DNA of 64,000 nt from Spirosoma sp. 48-14 (GCF_001898575.1 NZ_MKUD01000058.1:248001-312000), one strand, 5' to 3'. Counted from the stretch's first letter, positions 9,901 to 18,218 are shown. The notes: generated by a model from the sequence alone, not told the origin. A program made the numbers and translations.

Positions 9901-10120
9901 TCAGGACGACGGATCAGGCTTCAATTACGACCAGATACGCAGCAAAGCACCGGGTTTAGGTATGGGTAACATTGAGTCGCGGGTAGCTTTGCTGGGTGGA
10001 CGCATCAGTTGGGAAAGCAAGCCGGGTTTTGGTGTAAAAGTTACGATCGAAATACCGACTGACCCACTTAGCCATCAACCAATCTATAAGGTGCTAATCA
10101 AGCAACCCCATGCCAATTAG
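6932..10120 (+). CDS. Two-component-regulator-propeller sensor histidine kinase
   Basis: A membrane sensor of the Bacteroidota propeller type. The 1062-residue protein has a signal peptide (1-24). Two seven-bladed regulator propellers follow up to about 700 (repeats such as DSRGFLWFGTQDGLNRYD and DTDGNLWIGTEVGLNRYD), then a Y_Y_Y domain (about 725-790). One transmembrane helix lies at about 800-818. The dimerisation/phosphoacceptor helix has ARDLHDEIGTRLATIKLY with His852. An ATPase domain has the N-box around 958 and GLGMGNIESRVALLGG around 1008. It lacks a fused receiver and AraC domain, and no NarL-type regulator lies next to it, so its partner is elsewhere. Its stop overlaps the convergent exonuclease stop by 3 bases. 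Confidence 0.95.
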   Translation: MIRSGYLYLVVLFWSVWPQFVRGQSATTPIFRVDHIGVSDGLTQGSVYYIHKDSRGFLWFGTQDGLNRYDGHHFHTYRPALTKDGIVQPGTIRGINIFGIVEDTDGNLWIGTEVGLNRYDRRHDRFDCFFVNGSKPGRSRLTSRTMPFSIDSTNLTYLSDAEGLVQFNYRTLRKTILAANLHPTREYDLQSSAVKTPSGDIWLHGTTGIQRYEPNTHKLSRYFSNHPHNLAGSAQAVSSFFIEDSIAWLGTHKGLIRLNYQNGTFQTYDLVGNHTISSIYSLASDNRGRLWLGTQQDGVLYFDKRSRLFGQVTDFLKATRQLNEFKISKVYVDNTGIVWANTDPDGMARIVPDAFLFGGSVKSQANDGLPANQKLTNYTIRGFLEERFDRLWVLTQAGINVLDPRTNLITERFFTSPLTGNGRPQIVPKCLYRDPQRRIWVGHIGGVLAFDSKSRTFTSIPFSSSTNLVSSNYVRNLTSISDSFLLAGTEDGLYVLNTVKRNWSKLPLLDGQNIFSIWYNTKAHQLWVGTYLNGYYCYQLSQPEAGKSLNWRFLRSGLKGFMILHIRPDASQQTIWLSCDRGLVALNAQTGRFRLYTEQQGLANSFVYGTISDVQQKIWMSTNRGISRLDPETQVIKNFTPKDGLQGYEFNGNAFMRAANGELYFGGVNGFNRFRPDAFRSSTFNPYVYIYSLTINEQPYRSETYVGETKEIRLDYSQNTLALEFAALDFFSNGHNSYQYQLTGYDDQWVMAGERNYVRYANLPPGSYTFQIKAANQDGHWSHRIRKLIIHIEPPFWKTIPFVLSLIVLLIVGVWIWVRRREDSIRQQQVDRLRLAYEIQEQVKKDIARDLHDEIGTRLATIKLYTNQLTKQAGETPKILSLKSTVNQLINDTISDVRNLLRKLNPQTLEQHGYVAAVDELFSRIGASGGIVAQFDGGDTLENANRLPTETEVMLYRITQELVSNSLKHASPRRIGLQLKPQQDQLVLVYQDDGSGFNYDQIRSKAPGLGMGNIESRVALLGGRISWESKPGFGVKVTIEIPTDPLSHQPIYKVLIKQPHAN

Positions 10121-10659
10121 TTCGGAAACTCAATACGGGGAACTACGCGCGGAATTAGTCCACGCGAATCGTGCTGGAGCAACATCTCGAATAAAAGAAC
10201 GGTAGCCGCAGCATCACCCTGAGCCCGATGGCGCCCATGCAACGGAATTCCTAACGACTTACAGAGCTTTCCAAGACTGTAAGAGGGATAGCCGGGAATT
10301 ACCTTCCGACTTGTACGAACTGTGCAGAGTGTACGTCGATAAAAATCGTATCCCAGCCAATTCAACTCTTTTTTAACGAAGTTAAAGTCGAAGCTGACGT
10401 TGTGCGCCACAAAAATGGCATCTTCGGTAATGCGAAGGACCGATTCGGCAACATCGGCAAAGGTTGGGGCATCCTGAACCATCTCATCCGAAATTCCCGT
10501 CAGATACTGAATAAACGGGGGAATCGGGCACTCCGGATTAAGAAGAGAATGAAACGAATCAACAACCTGCTGGCCGTCGTGACGAAAGATCGCAATTTCA
10601 GTAAGACGAGTCGGGCCGTTTATGCCTCCAGTTGTTTCAACGTCGACGATACAATACAC
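10117..10659 (-). CDS. DEDDh 3'-5' exonuclease (DNA polymerase III epsilon-like)
   Basis: Removes nucleotides from DNA or RNA 3' ends. The 180-residue protein is only the exonuclease domain. It has Asp6 and Glu8 in IVDVETTG, Asp91 in HNVSFDFNF, and His144/Asp149 in HRAQGDAAAT, the full DEDDh set. Many Bacteroidota homologues are fused to a GIY-YIG nuclease of the UvrC type; this one ends directly after the exonuclease domain. It could act in proofreading or repair. It lies head to tail after the S41 peptidase gene and converges on the kinase gene. Confidence 0.9.
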   Translation of the reverse strand: MYCIVDVETTGGINGPTRLTEIAIFRHDGQQVVDSFHSLLNPECPIPPFIQYLTGISDEMVQDAPTFADVAESVLRITEDAIFVAHNVSFDFNFVKKELNWLGYDFYRRTLCTVRTSRKVIPGYPSYSLGKLCKSLGIPLHGRHRAQGDAAATVLLFEMLLQHDSRGLIPRVVPRIEFPN

Positions 10660-10683
10660 AAAAAATCCGTTATCAGTTACAGA

Positions 10684-10721
10684 GTCAACAGCGAACAGCT
10701 AAGAATGAGTTCGCTGTTGAC
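10684..10721. repeat. 13-bp perfect hairpin between the S41 peptidase and exonuclease genes
   Basis: GTCAACAGCGAAC and its exact complement flank a 12-base loop. It lies between the S41 peptidase stop and the exonuclease start. There is no adjacent T-run, so termination is possible but not shown. Confidence 0.5.
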
Positions 10722-10734
10722 GCATTGAAATGTA

Positions 10735-12240
10735 TTATTCCTGTAGTGCCGACACTTGTACTGGCTGCGTCTGGCCGGGTCTTCGGGCCACCACACCCTG
10801 CCGAATCAGTTGGAGAGTGTAGTCCAGAATGTAATCCCGATTGGTCATCAGATCGTTGTAACTACGGGAAACACTAAAATCAGGCTCTACAGTAAACCCG
10901 TTTGATCGGTCGGTACTGACAGAATGGGTTAGTTTTTTAAGTGGTATACGAACCTGAATCCGAGAGTTAGGCAGAATAATCGTTTTAAAATGCCCGGCAA
11001 AATCGCCCCAATACGCACTCCCGCTGGGTTCACCGACAAACGTACCCATGCCCGCATCGAGCGTTTTAGCTAATACAGTAGTGGTCGCCGAGAAAGAAGC
11101 ACCATTCAGCAGAAAATATAGATTTCCCGTAAACGCATCTTTACGGCGGGGCCGGTATTTATGTCGTAATGAGCGACTCGTAAAGCCACCTCCTTTTTCT
11201 GACCTGTATTGCAAACTAAAATTAAGTGCCGAAAACGGGTTCCAGGGGGTAACCAGTTCGGCACGGGCCGCCCGTTTCATATCCTCATGTTCCATCATTC
11301 GGAACGAATTGGGCATCCAGTAGCGCAGCAATCGGGCCGAGTTGAGCACAATACCGCCCCCGTTTCCCTGCATATCGACAACCAGATTTTTCACATTCTC
11401 TTCTTTAATCTGCTTAAAAGCCTGTTTCAGCCTGCGGTTAAATGCCCACTGAAACGGATCTTTCTTCTTTAACCCCATGAATGAGGAAACCCTTAACACA
11501 GCCGTGTGAGTGAGCGTATCGACTACTTTAACAGACAGATTTGGGCGCCGATCGATATCTACCCCATAGCGACGCTGGATGGTCCGCCGAAAATCCTGAA
11601 GGGACAGGCAGGCGATTCGCTCTTCCCGGATTAGCGTATCTGTAGTTAATCGATAGGTGATTCGAACGGAATCGGCCGAACCAAACCAGGCTGCGTAATA
11701 ATCGGCAAACTGCACCATACTCCAGAACCGGCGCCCCGTCAGGTTATCGCCGTCAGAGCCAGACCGATCAGCATCCATCAGTTCACGATGCAGATCAGCC
11801 ACCGCCCGGCCATTGATCATCAGCAACTCGGTGCCACGTTGAAGCGACGTATCCGACGATACATTATGGCTAATAAAATACCGACTATCGACGGGTCGGA
11901 TGTAGAAGGGCAAATACCGCGTTTGCTTCCCGATATAATTTCGGCGATGATTCAGATTGGTATGGCCGTCTTTCAGAGCGGTTACCAACGGGCTAACATG
12001 ATGGTAAAACGACAGATAACTTATAGGAGACGTCAGCCTGTTATACAGCGAATCATAGAGCTGTTCCATGCGAGCCTGCGGTGTATAATACCCCATACCC
12101 GGATGCAGACCATCGAGCTTATGTTTTAAAAAGGAAATATCAGCCCGCGCCTGAGCGGGTGTTAACTCTTGAGCTGTGGCTATGCGATTACCAAGGTTGA
12201 GTAAGGTACTTACTACAAGCAGAATTCGGCCAATCTTCAT
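10735..12240 (-). CDS. S41 family (tail-specific-protease-like) peptidase, exported
   Basis: The 501-residue protein has a signal peptide (about 1-23, RIATAQE). A PDZ-like segment lies around 120-150 and an S41 core follows: NLVVDMQGNGGG at 285-296, then LLNGASFSATTTVLAK at 377-392 with the presumed nucleophile Ser384. The loop FVGEPSGSAYWG at about 401-412 lacks the lysine found in the GEPTxGKG loop of CtpA/Prc, so it resembles the divergent Bacteroidota S41 branch rather than a classic C-terminal processing protease. A periplasmic or surface location is likely; the substrate is unknown. Confidence 0.88.
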   Translation of the reverse strand: MKIGRILLVVSTLLNLGNRIATAQELTPAQARADISFLKHKLDGLHPGMGYYTPQARMEQLYDSLYNRLTSPISYLSFYHHVSPLVTALKDGHTNLNHRRNYIGKQTRYLPFYIRPVDSRYFISHNVSSDTSLQRGTELLMINGRAVADLHRELMDADRSGSDGDNLTGRRFWSMVQFADYYAAWFGSADSVRITYRLTTDTLIREERIACLSLQDFRRTIQRRYGVDIDRRPNLSVKVVDTLTHTAVLRVSSFMGLKKKDPFQWAFNRRLKQAFKQIKEENVKNLVVDMQGNGGGIVLNSARLLRYWMPNSFRMMEHEDMKRAARAELVTPWNPFSALNFSLQYRSEKGGGFTSRSLRHKYRPRRKDAFTGNLYFLLNGASFSATTTVLAKTLDAGMGTFVGEPSGSAYWGDFAGHFKTIILPNSRIQVRIPLKKLTHSVSTDRSNGFTVEPDFSVSRSYNDLMTNRDYILDYTLQLIRQGVVARRPGQTQPVQVSALQE

Positions 12241-12404
12241 CGATACAAGTTACGGTAGACGACGGCCTCCCTCCGACCGTATCATTCGTTAAGTGAAGAT
12301 ACGATCAGGCGTAACTATAATCAATAAAATTTGTTTAAAACTTCCTTAAAATTTTGCTTAGGGTCCCTTAAACAGCACAATTAATCGATTTAGTTACTAA
12401 TTTA

Positions 12405-12614
12405 TCAACTATCCTTTCGGTGAGGAATAACCGTCCAGTGTTTTACACCCGGCATGTGTTCGCCAACTATAGCGTCGGCTACTTCTTCCAGATTCTCCTC
12501 ATTTGTAGTGAAGAAAAGGCTTTTAGGCTCGCCGTCGGTTTGAGTGGGGCGTACCTCATAATATTCATTGTGGTGCTCGATAGCGTGTTTTTCAACAAGT
12601 TGGTACTGTGCCAT
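12405..12614 (-). CDS. Small conserved protein of unknown function
   Basis: A 69-residue protein starting MAQYQLVEKHAIEHHNEYYEV. I chose the ATG at 12614-12612; the frame stays open for 20 more codons upstream, but that stretch looks non-coding. It is soluble, acidic and without a signal peptide or obvious motif. The central region (PKSLFFTTNEENLEEVADAIVGEHMPG) suggests a small alpha/beta fold. I do not recognise the family. Confidence 0.55.
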   Translation of the reverse strand: MAQYQLVEKHAIEHHNEYYEVRPTQTDGEPKSLFFTTNEENLEEVADAIVGEHMPGVKHWTVIPHRKDS

Positions 12615-12720
12615 AATTAGTTCGTTCTGTTTAGTAACGTTAACCTGGTTTATCAAAGGATGTTTACAGCTCATCGTACCGCTTGCTATGACACAACCGA
12701 ATACCAGAAGCTGCCAATGA

Positions 12721-13614
12721 TTAACCTAACATTGTAATCAATATGGCCCCTGTGACTATTACGCCTGCTCCGATAAGTTTACGGACAATTCCCTGCTCGC
12801 GAAAAAACTGATAGCCAAACAACACACTTAATAAGGCCGACGTTTGAAACAGGGCCAACGCATAGCCCACAGACATACCAGCCAGTGCAACATTACTCGC
12901 CACCTGGGTAAGCCCAACGGACAGACATAGCGCTATAAAAATGATCCGCTGATCTATCAGAAGCCCCACCTGTTGCCGCCATTGCTTTCGCATGGTTAGC
13001 ATTATCCAAATTAGCGTACAACCAAAGCCTAGCAGACACCAGTAAAAAAATGCGATGATGGGTGTTGATACTAAAATAGCCTTCTTTAAAAAGACCCCAT
13101 CAATAGCCGAAAAAATAAGTGCTGCCAGTCGGAGCTTCACTTCTGGAAGAAGAAAAATCTCCCATGAAAAGCCTTTGCGCTGCTGCCTGTCGGCCAGTAC
13201 AATATAACTTCCTGTAATGATCAGCAATATACCCAGCAATCCCCACCAGCCTGGAATTTCATGCAGTAAAAACATACCAGTGAGTAAACCCACCACCGAT
13301 TTATATGCATTGATAGGCCCCAGAACCGACAAATCGCCAATGTGTAGCGCTTTGACCAGAAACACATTGCCAAACATGGCTAAAACGCTGGAAATAATCA
13401 TGCTTAACCAGAACTCTTCCGACAGACCCTGAAAGCGTAGCTGAGACCAGAACAGTAGACAAACTAATGCCAGAAAGCCATATGTTGCCGAAATCACAAA
13501 CAATGGATCGGCTGCTCGTTGTGTCAACTGCTTTTGAAACACGTTTGAAAGCGGGTTAGCAATTATCCGAACCAGAATGGCCAAAGAAGTCAGTGTACTA
13601 ATGGTCAGTAGCAT
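12721..13614 (-). CDS. EamA/DMT-family transporter
   Basis: An inner-membrane permease of 297 residues with about ten hydrophobic segments in two repeated halves, as in the drug/metabolite transporter superfamily. The family pattern shows in PINAYKSVVGLLTGMFLLHEIPGWWGLLGILLIITGSYIVL (first half end) and QTSALLSVLFGYQFFREQGIVRKLIGAGVIVTGAILI (second half end). The substrate cannot be inferred. It is a single gene, divergent from the DUF177-rpmF block. Confidence 0.85.
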   Translation of the reverse strand: MLLTISTLTSLAILVRIIANPLSNVFQKQLTQRAADPLFVISATYGFLALVCLLFWSQLRFQGLSEEFWLSMIISSVLAMFGNVFLVKALHIGDLSVLGPINAYKSVVGLLTGMFLLHEIPGWWGLLGILLIITGSYIVLADRQQRKGFSWEIFLLPEVKLRLAALIFSAIDGVFLKKAILVSTPIIAFFYWCLLGFGCTLIWIMLTMRKQWRQQVGLLIDQRIIFIALCLSVGLTQVASNVALAGMSVGYALALFQTSALLSVLFGYQFFREQGIVRKLIGAGVIVTGAILITMLG

Positions 13615-13763
13615 AGGTCATTGATGCTTCGGAAGCAAAGTCATTGTAGGTATTCTCTTTCAAACTTTCTTGCTGTTAGGTTATTTTATGCCTGATGCAT
13701 CAGCGAACCCACAGATTCACAGCTTTTTTTCAGCATTCACTTTCCTGATTCACAAATGCTTCG

Positions 13764-13771
13764 TACCTTTG
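13764..13771 (+). promoter_or_regulatory. -7 element of the DUF177-rpmF block
   Basis: TACCTTTG followed by CG matches the Bacteroidota -7 consensus. It lies about 30 bases before the GTG start of the DUF177 gene and would place transcription start near 13777. It lies inside the longest open frame, which argues for the shorter start. Confidence 0.6.
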
Positions 13772-13803
13772 CGCTCCTATTTTTTGGAGAGGAGGAACGA
13801 AAG

Positions 13804-14349
13804 GTGAACGCATTACGCGCATACGACATTCACATTGTCGGTCTGGACAATAAACGGCATGAATACGACTTTACGTCGGATGATGCTTTTTTTGCTGCGC
13901 TGGATCAGGATTTGATCGAGAAAGGAAATGTACACACACATTTGCTGCTGGACAAATCGGAAACCATGATTCGGCTCGATTTTCAGATCAAAGGCACCGT
14001 CGAACAAGTCTGTGATCGCAGCCTTGAAGAATATGATGAACCAGTTGATACGCGGCATATCATGCTGCTAAAATTTGGTGATCATAATGAAGAACTAACC
14101 GACGAGATTGAACTTATTGAACGAAACACGGCTACGATTAATCTAGCCCGTTACATCTTTGAGTTCATCAGCCTGTCTCTTCCTATGAAACGTTTGCATC
14201 CGCGTTTTCGGGCAGAAGAGGATTCGGACGACGATGACCAAAATGGTAAAGTGATTTACCGTACGGATGCTGAAGCTGACGACGTAGACGAGCAACAGCC
14301 AGACATTGATCCTCGCTGGGCAGCTCTACGAAAATTAAATAACAATTAA
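13804..14349 (+). CDS. DUF177 (YceD-like) protein
   Basis: A 181-residue protein of the DUF177/YceD family, linked in other bacteria to 23S rRNA accumulation and regularly encoded just before rpmF. I chose GTG 13804 because the family-like N-terminus (V/M)NALRAYDIHIVGLDNK starts there. GAGGAGG sits 8 bases upstream, and a promoter box lies inside the 16-codon longer ATG version from 13756. The middle has FQIKGTVEQVCDRSLEEYDEPVD, the usual conserved Cys-containing segment. The C-terminus is strongly acidic (EEDSDDDDQ). Confidence 0.85.
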   Translation: MNALRAYDIHIVGLDNKRHEYDFTSDDAFFAALDQDLIEKGNVHTHLLLDKSETMIRLDFQIKGTVEQVCDRSLEEYDEPVDTRHIMLLKFGDHNEELTDEIELIERNTATINLARYIFEFISLSLPMKRLHPRFRAEEDSDDDDQNGKVIYRTDAEADDVDEQQPDIDPRWAALRKLNNN

Positions 14350-14455
14350 ATGACGTTATAGGGTGATGGTTTTTTGAGATTACCCAGTTTCTTCTCAACT
14401 GTTGTAACCATTACCTCTATAGCTAAATAACCAGACAACTTTATATCTTAAGACA

Positions 14456-14650
14456 ATGGCACACCCCAAACGACGCCACTCAAGCACCCGACGCGATAAG
14501 CGCAGAACACACTACGTTGCTACGCCTGTAGCGCTCTCGACCGACGCGCAAACTGGCGAAGTACATCAGCGCCACCACGCTCACGTTTTTGAGGGCAATC
14601 TGTTCTATAAAGGACAAATGATTGTTGAGAATTACGCCAAAACGGCATAA
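14456..14650 (+). CDS. rpmF: 50S ribosomal protein bL32
   Basis: A 64-residue ribosomal protein with the typical start MAHPKRRHSSTRRDKRRTH and a basic N-terminal half. The zinc-binding cysteines found in some bL32 proteins are absent, so this is the Cys-free form. It lies between DUF177 and plsX, the conserved order that ties ribosome assembly to lipid synthesis. Confidence 0.97.
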   Translation: MAHPKRRHSSTRRDKRRTHYVATPVALSTDAQTGEVHQRHHAHVFEGNLFYKGQMIVENYAKTA

Positions 14651-14716
14651 ATCTCGATCATTTATGAAGAGTATTTCGCCGACGTCTTTCCGAAGATGAA
14701 CGCGAAATACTTTTTT

Positions 14717-14766
14717 ATTGCCTGTCACCTGCCTATTTTTACGCATAGAAAAGTAGGCAGGCAATT
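14717..14766. repeat. Imperfect hairpin between rpmF and plsX
   Basis: CCTGCCTA-TTTT pairs with AAAA-G-TAGGCAGG around a loop ACGCATAG with one bulge. ATTGCCTG and CAGGCAAT give a partial outer stem. It may modulate read-through from rpmF to plsX; no clean terminator T-run follows. Confidence 0.4.
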
Positions 14767-14891
14767 TGTGTCAGGCATTGCCAGGAAGCGCTAGTCGTTT
14801 ACTATCAATTGATTATAGGCTATAATTGCCTACTGACAGGCCCTTAATTTACAACCCCGACGAACAGGGAAGTATTGAACAAACCGAGTCA

Positions 14892-15833
14892 ATGAAAATT
14901 GCAGTGGACGCAATGGGTGGTGATTTTGCCCCCGAAGCAATTGTGGAAGGAGTAATTCAGGCCGCTGCTGAATTGCCGGAGGATGTGGTTATTGTGTTGA
15001 TCGGTAAGCAGGCTATTATACAAACCCTGCTTGACAAACATAATGCCAGTGCAGTTACCAGCATTGAGTTGGTAAATGCCGATGATATCATTGAAATGAG
15101 TGAGCACCCGACCAAGGCGCTCTCCCAAAAGCCCAATTCCAGTATCGGAATCGGGTTTAAGCTTCTGAAAGACAAACAGGTTGATGCGTTTTGTAGTGCT
15201 GGCAATACGGGTGCCATGCACGTTGGAGCCCTGTTTAGCATCAAAGCAATTGAAGGCATTATGCGACCCTGCATTGCTGGCTTTGTTCCACAAATTACGG
15301 GTGGTCATGCCGTAATGCTCGATATCGGTGCCAATGCGGATTGCAAACCCGAAATGCTGGCCCAGTTTGGCGAAATAGGTTCTATTTACGCCCAGTATAC
15401 GTTCGGTATAAACCAGCCCCGAGTAGCCCTGATGAACATTGGTTCTGAAGAGCAGAAAGGATCACTGGTCGCTCAGGCCGCTCACCAACTTCTTAAAGAC
15501 AATCGTCGGATTAACTTTGTAGGCAATATTGAAGGGGGCGACTTCTTCGACGGTAAGGCCGACGTCATCATAACGGATGGCTTCACTGGAAATGCTATGT
15601 TTAAACTAGGCGAATCGTTTTATGACATCGCCAGTCGACGGGGTATTCGTGATGAGTTCCTGGATAAAACCAACTACGAATCGGTAGGGGGTAGCCCAAT
15701 ATTGGGCGTCAATGGCAATGTAATTATTGCACACGGCATCTCATCACCTTTAGCGATTAAAAACATGATTGGCCTGGCCATTCGACAGGTCGAGTCCAAC
15801 GCATATACAAAAATTGCACAAGCATTGAGTTAG
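14892..15833 (+). CDS. plsX: Phosphate acyltransferase PlsX
   Basis: Makes acyl-phosphate from acyl-ACP for phospholipid synthesis at the inner face of the membrane. The 313-residue protein starts MKIAVDAMGGDFAPEAIVEG, the invariant PlsX N-terminus. I therefore take ATG 14892 rather than the upstream in-frame codons from 14826. Further PlsX marks are SAGNTGAMHVGALF, MLDIGANADCKPEML, FVGNIEGGDFFDGKADVIITDGFTGN and the C-terminal GVNGNVIIAHGISS. It is followed 82 bases later by fabH, the standard pairing. Confidence 0.97.
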   Translation: MKIAVDAMGGDFAPEAIVEGVIQAAAELPEDVVIVLIGKQAIIQTLLDKHNASAVTSIELVNADDIIEMSEHPTKALSQKPNSSIGIGFKLLKDKQVDAFCSAGNTGAMHVGALFSIKAIEGIMRPCIAGFVPQITGGHAVMLDIGANADCKPEMLAQFGEIGSIYAQYTFGINQPRVALMNIGSEEQKGSLVAQAAHQLLKDNRRINFVGNIEGGDFFDGKADVIITDGFTGNAMFKLGESFYDIASRRGIRDEFLDKTNYESVGGSPILGVNGNVIIAHGISSPLAIKNMIGLAIRQVESNAYTKIAQALS

Positions 15834-15915
15834 TTTTCTGTTTGCACAATTCGGTTTATAACTGGCTGATGTGTAAACCGGATACTGTAAACAGAAAACT
15901 TTGTAAATACCACTT

Positions 15916-16899
15916 ATGAGTAAAGCTGCCATAACAGGAGTCCACGGCTACGTTCCCGACTATGTGCTGACCAATGCTGAATTGGAGCGTATGGTGGATA
16001 CAAATGATGAATGGATTACAAGCCGTACAGGCATTAAGGAACGGCACATTCTCAAGGGTGAAGGTATGGGGTCGTCGCACATGGGTGCCAAAGCTGTAAC
16101 CGGCCTGCTGGAAAAGACGAATACCCGTCCCGAAGAAGTCGATTTACTGATTTGCGCGACAACTACTCCCGATTATGTGTTTCCATGTACAGCTAATCTT
16201 ATCTGCGACATGGTTGGCATTCGTAATGTAGGAAGCTTTGATATTCAGGCTGCTTGCTCTGGTTTTGTGTATGCACTCACCGTAGGCTCTCAATTTATTG
16301 AGACTGGCAAATACAAGAAAGTAGTTATTGTCGGGGCCGACAAGATGTCGGCGATTGTTGATTACACCGATCGTACTACTTGTGTACTGTTCGGTGATGG
16401 AGCTGGCGCAGTCCTTCTCGAACCCAATACCGAAGGAAATGGTATTCTGGATTCGATTATCAAATCGGATGGTGTCGGACAAAATCACCTGTTTCAGAAA
16501 GCAGGAGGAAGCCGCTACCCGCCCTCCCACGAAACTGTCGAAAAGCGCTGGCATTATGTATACCAGGACGGCCCTTCGGTATTTAAGTTTGCCGTCAAAA
16601 ATATGGCTGATGTATCTGCCGAAATTATGGAACGAAACCACCTGAAAGGCGCTGATGTAGCCTGGCTGGTTCCACACCAGGCTAACAAACGCATCATCGA
16701 CGCGACAGCCCATCGGATGGGCATCGAGTCGGATAAAGTCATGATGAACATTTACCGATACGGCAATACCACAGCCGCCACGATCCCGCTTTGCCTGTTC
16801 GATTATGAATCGCAATTAAAAAAAGGAGATAATCTGGTACTAGCCGCTTTTGGCGGTGGTTTTACCTGGGGAGCCGCCTATGTAAAGTGGGCCTATTAA
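15916..16899 (+). CDS. fabH: Beta-ketoacyl-ACP synthase III FabH
   Basis: Condenses acetyl-CoA (or another primer) with malonyl-ACP to start fatty-acid synthesis. The 327-residue protein has the catalytic triad Cys114 (DIQAACSGFVYA), His254 (WLVPHQANKRI) and Asn284 (YRYGNTTAATI). The N-terminus has NDEWITSRTGIKERH and the end GGGFTWGAAYVKW. Length and motifs are fully canonical. It follows plsX and precedes efp. Confidence 0.97.
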   Translation: MSKAAITGVHGYVPDYVLTNAELERMVDTNDEWITSRTGIKERHILKGEGMGSSHMGAKAVTGLLEKTNTRPEEVDLLICATTTPDYVFPCTANLICDMVGIRNVGSFDIQAACSGFVYALTVGSQFIETGKYKKVVIVGADKMSAIVDYTDRTTCVLFGDGAGAVLLEPNTEGNGILDSIIKSDGVGQNHLFQKAGGSRYPPSHETVEKRWHYVYQDGPSVFKFAVKNMADVSAEIMERNHLKGADVAWLVPHQANKRIIDATAHRMGIESDKVMMNIYRYGNTTAATIPLCLFDYESQLKKGDNLVLAAFGGGFTWGAAYVKWAY

Positions 16900-16983
16900 T
16901 TTCATATATGAGGTATGATATAGGATATATTTTGCCGATTATCTACGTCATACATCATACACCTAACATCATATATTTTAAAT

Positions 16984-17547
16984 ATGGCAACGACTGCAGA
17001 CATCCGCAACGGACTCGTCTTAAACTTCAACAACGATCTTTTTCAAATTACTGAATTTCAACACGTAAAGCCTGGAAAGGGCGCTGCGTTTGTACGCACA
17101 AAGCTGAAAAGCCTCACTACAGGCCGTGTTATCGACAACACCTTCAACTCAGGCGTAACCATTTATCCAGTACGTGTGGAGCGCCGTAAATTCCAGTTTT
17201 TGTACAAGGATGAAGCGGGTTATAACTTCATGGATCAGGAAACATTCGACCAGATCAACCTTGACGAGAAAATTGTTGACAGCGCCGATCTGATGAAAGA
17301 AGGTCAGGAAGTAGAAATGCTGATTAATGCTGAAAATGAAACCCCTCTTTCGTGCGAACTTCCTCCGTTTGTTGAACTGGAGGTAACGTATGCCGAGCCA
17401 GGTATTAAAGGTGACACAGCTAACAGCCCCAAAAAACGGGTTGAAGTCGAATCAGGTGCTAAAATTATGGTCCCGCTCTTTATTGATTCGGGCGAAAAAA
17501 TCCGGGTTGACACCCGTACCCGTGAGTACGTTGAACGAGTGAAATAG
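16984..17547 (+). CDS. efp: Translation elongation factor P
   Basis: Relieves ribosome stalling at proline runs. The 187-residue protein has the three EF-P beta domains. The N-terminal KOW-like domain has the tip loop HVKPGKGAAFVR with Lys32 at the position that is modified in many bacteria. The C-terminal signature VPLFIDSGEKIRVDTRTREYVERVK is complete. It lies between fabH and accB, a common order in Bacteroidota. Confidence 0.97.
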   Translation: MATTADIRNGLVLNFNNDLFQITEFQHVKPGKGAAFVRTKLKSLTTGRVIDNTFNSGVTIYPVRVERRKFQFLYKDEAGYNFMDQETFDQINLDEKIVDSADLMKEGQEVEMLINAENETPLSCELPPFVELEVTYAEPGIKGDTANSPKKRVEVESGAKIMVPLFIDSGEKIRVDTRTREYVERVK

Positions 17548-17639
17548 CTATCATCAAACAGTTAGTCTTTAATACAGTTAGAAAGTAAATTTCTTTCCTA
17601 AACTACCAATCACTCATTCAACTGTGTGACTACCAAACT

Positions 17640-18128
17640 ATGACAACCCAAGACATACAGCAACTTATTGACTTCATATCTCAATCGGGTCTGGACGAAG
17701 TCAACATTGAAACCAACGATCTCAAGATCAGTGTAAAGCGGTATGGATCGGGCGCTCCGGCAATTGCTCCAGTAGCACCAGCCATTGCCCCTGCTGCTCC
17801 AGCTCCTATAGCCCAACCTCAGGCGGCTGCTCCAACAGCAACATCGGCACCTACGCCCGTAGCCGCGCCCAAGGCGGATACCTCAAACTACGTTACCATT
17901 AAGTCGCCGATGATCGGTACGTTCTATCGGTCATCTAACCCTGAAACCCCTTCGTTTGTCGAAGTGGGCGACAGTGTGACCGAAGGTAAGGTGGTTTGCA
18001 TCATTGAAGCCATGAAGCTCTTCAACGAAATTGAATCCGAAGTATCGGGCCGCATTGTGAAAGTGCTCGTTGAAAATGCGACGCCTGTTGAGTATGACCA
18101 GCCGTTGTTCCTGGTAGAACCCATCTAA
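17640..18128 (+). CDS. accB: Acetyl-CoA carboxylase biotin carboxyl carrier protein
   Basis: Carries biotin for acetyl-CoA carboxylase. The 162-residue protein has an N-terminal helical part (1-35). An Ala/Pro-rich flexible linker covers about 38-78, and the biotinyl domain follows with CIIEAMKLFNEIE, biotin acceptor Lys126. Sequence and length are canonical. A long octamer-repeat hairpin separates it from accC. Confidence 0.97.
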   Translation: MTTQDIQQLIDFISQSGLDEVNIETNDLKISVKRYGSGAPAIAPVAPAIAPAAPAPIAQPQAAAPTATSAPTPVAAPKADTSNYVTIKSPMIGTFYRSSNPETPSFVEVGDSVTEGKVVCIIEAMKLFNEIESEVSGRIVKVLVENATPVEYDQPLFLVEPI

Positions 18129-18131
18129 ACC

Positions 18132-18218
18132 AAAGAGTGAAAGAGTGAAAGAGTGAAAGAGCGAAAAGCAGACGCCCGCTTTTTCTCACTCTTTCGCTCT
18201 TTCACTCTTTCACTCTTT
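18132..18218. repeat. Octamer tandem repeat forming a 27-bp hairpin between accB and accC
   Basis: AAAGAGTG is repeated from 18132 (three exact copies, then AAAGAGCG). Its reverse complement occupies 18192-18218, so 18140-18166 pairs perfectly with 18192-18218 (27 bp, 25-base loop). The right arm ends one base before the accC ATG at 18219. No T-run follows, so it is not a normal terminator. It replaces the ribosome-binding region of accC. Confidence 0.85.

Noticed and set aside
16144..16815. A 223-codon minus-strand frame opposite fabH
   Set aside because: FabH on the other strand has all catalytic residues; the antisense frame has no family features.
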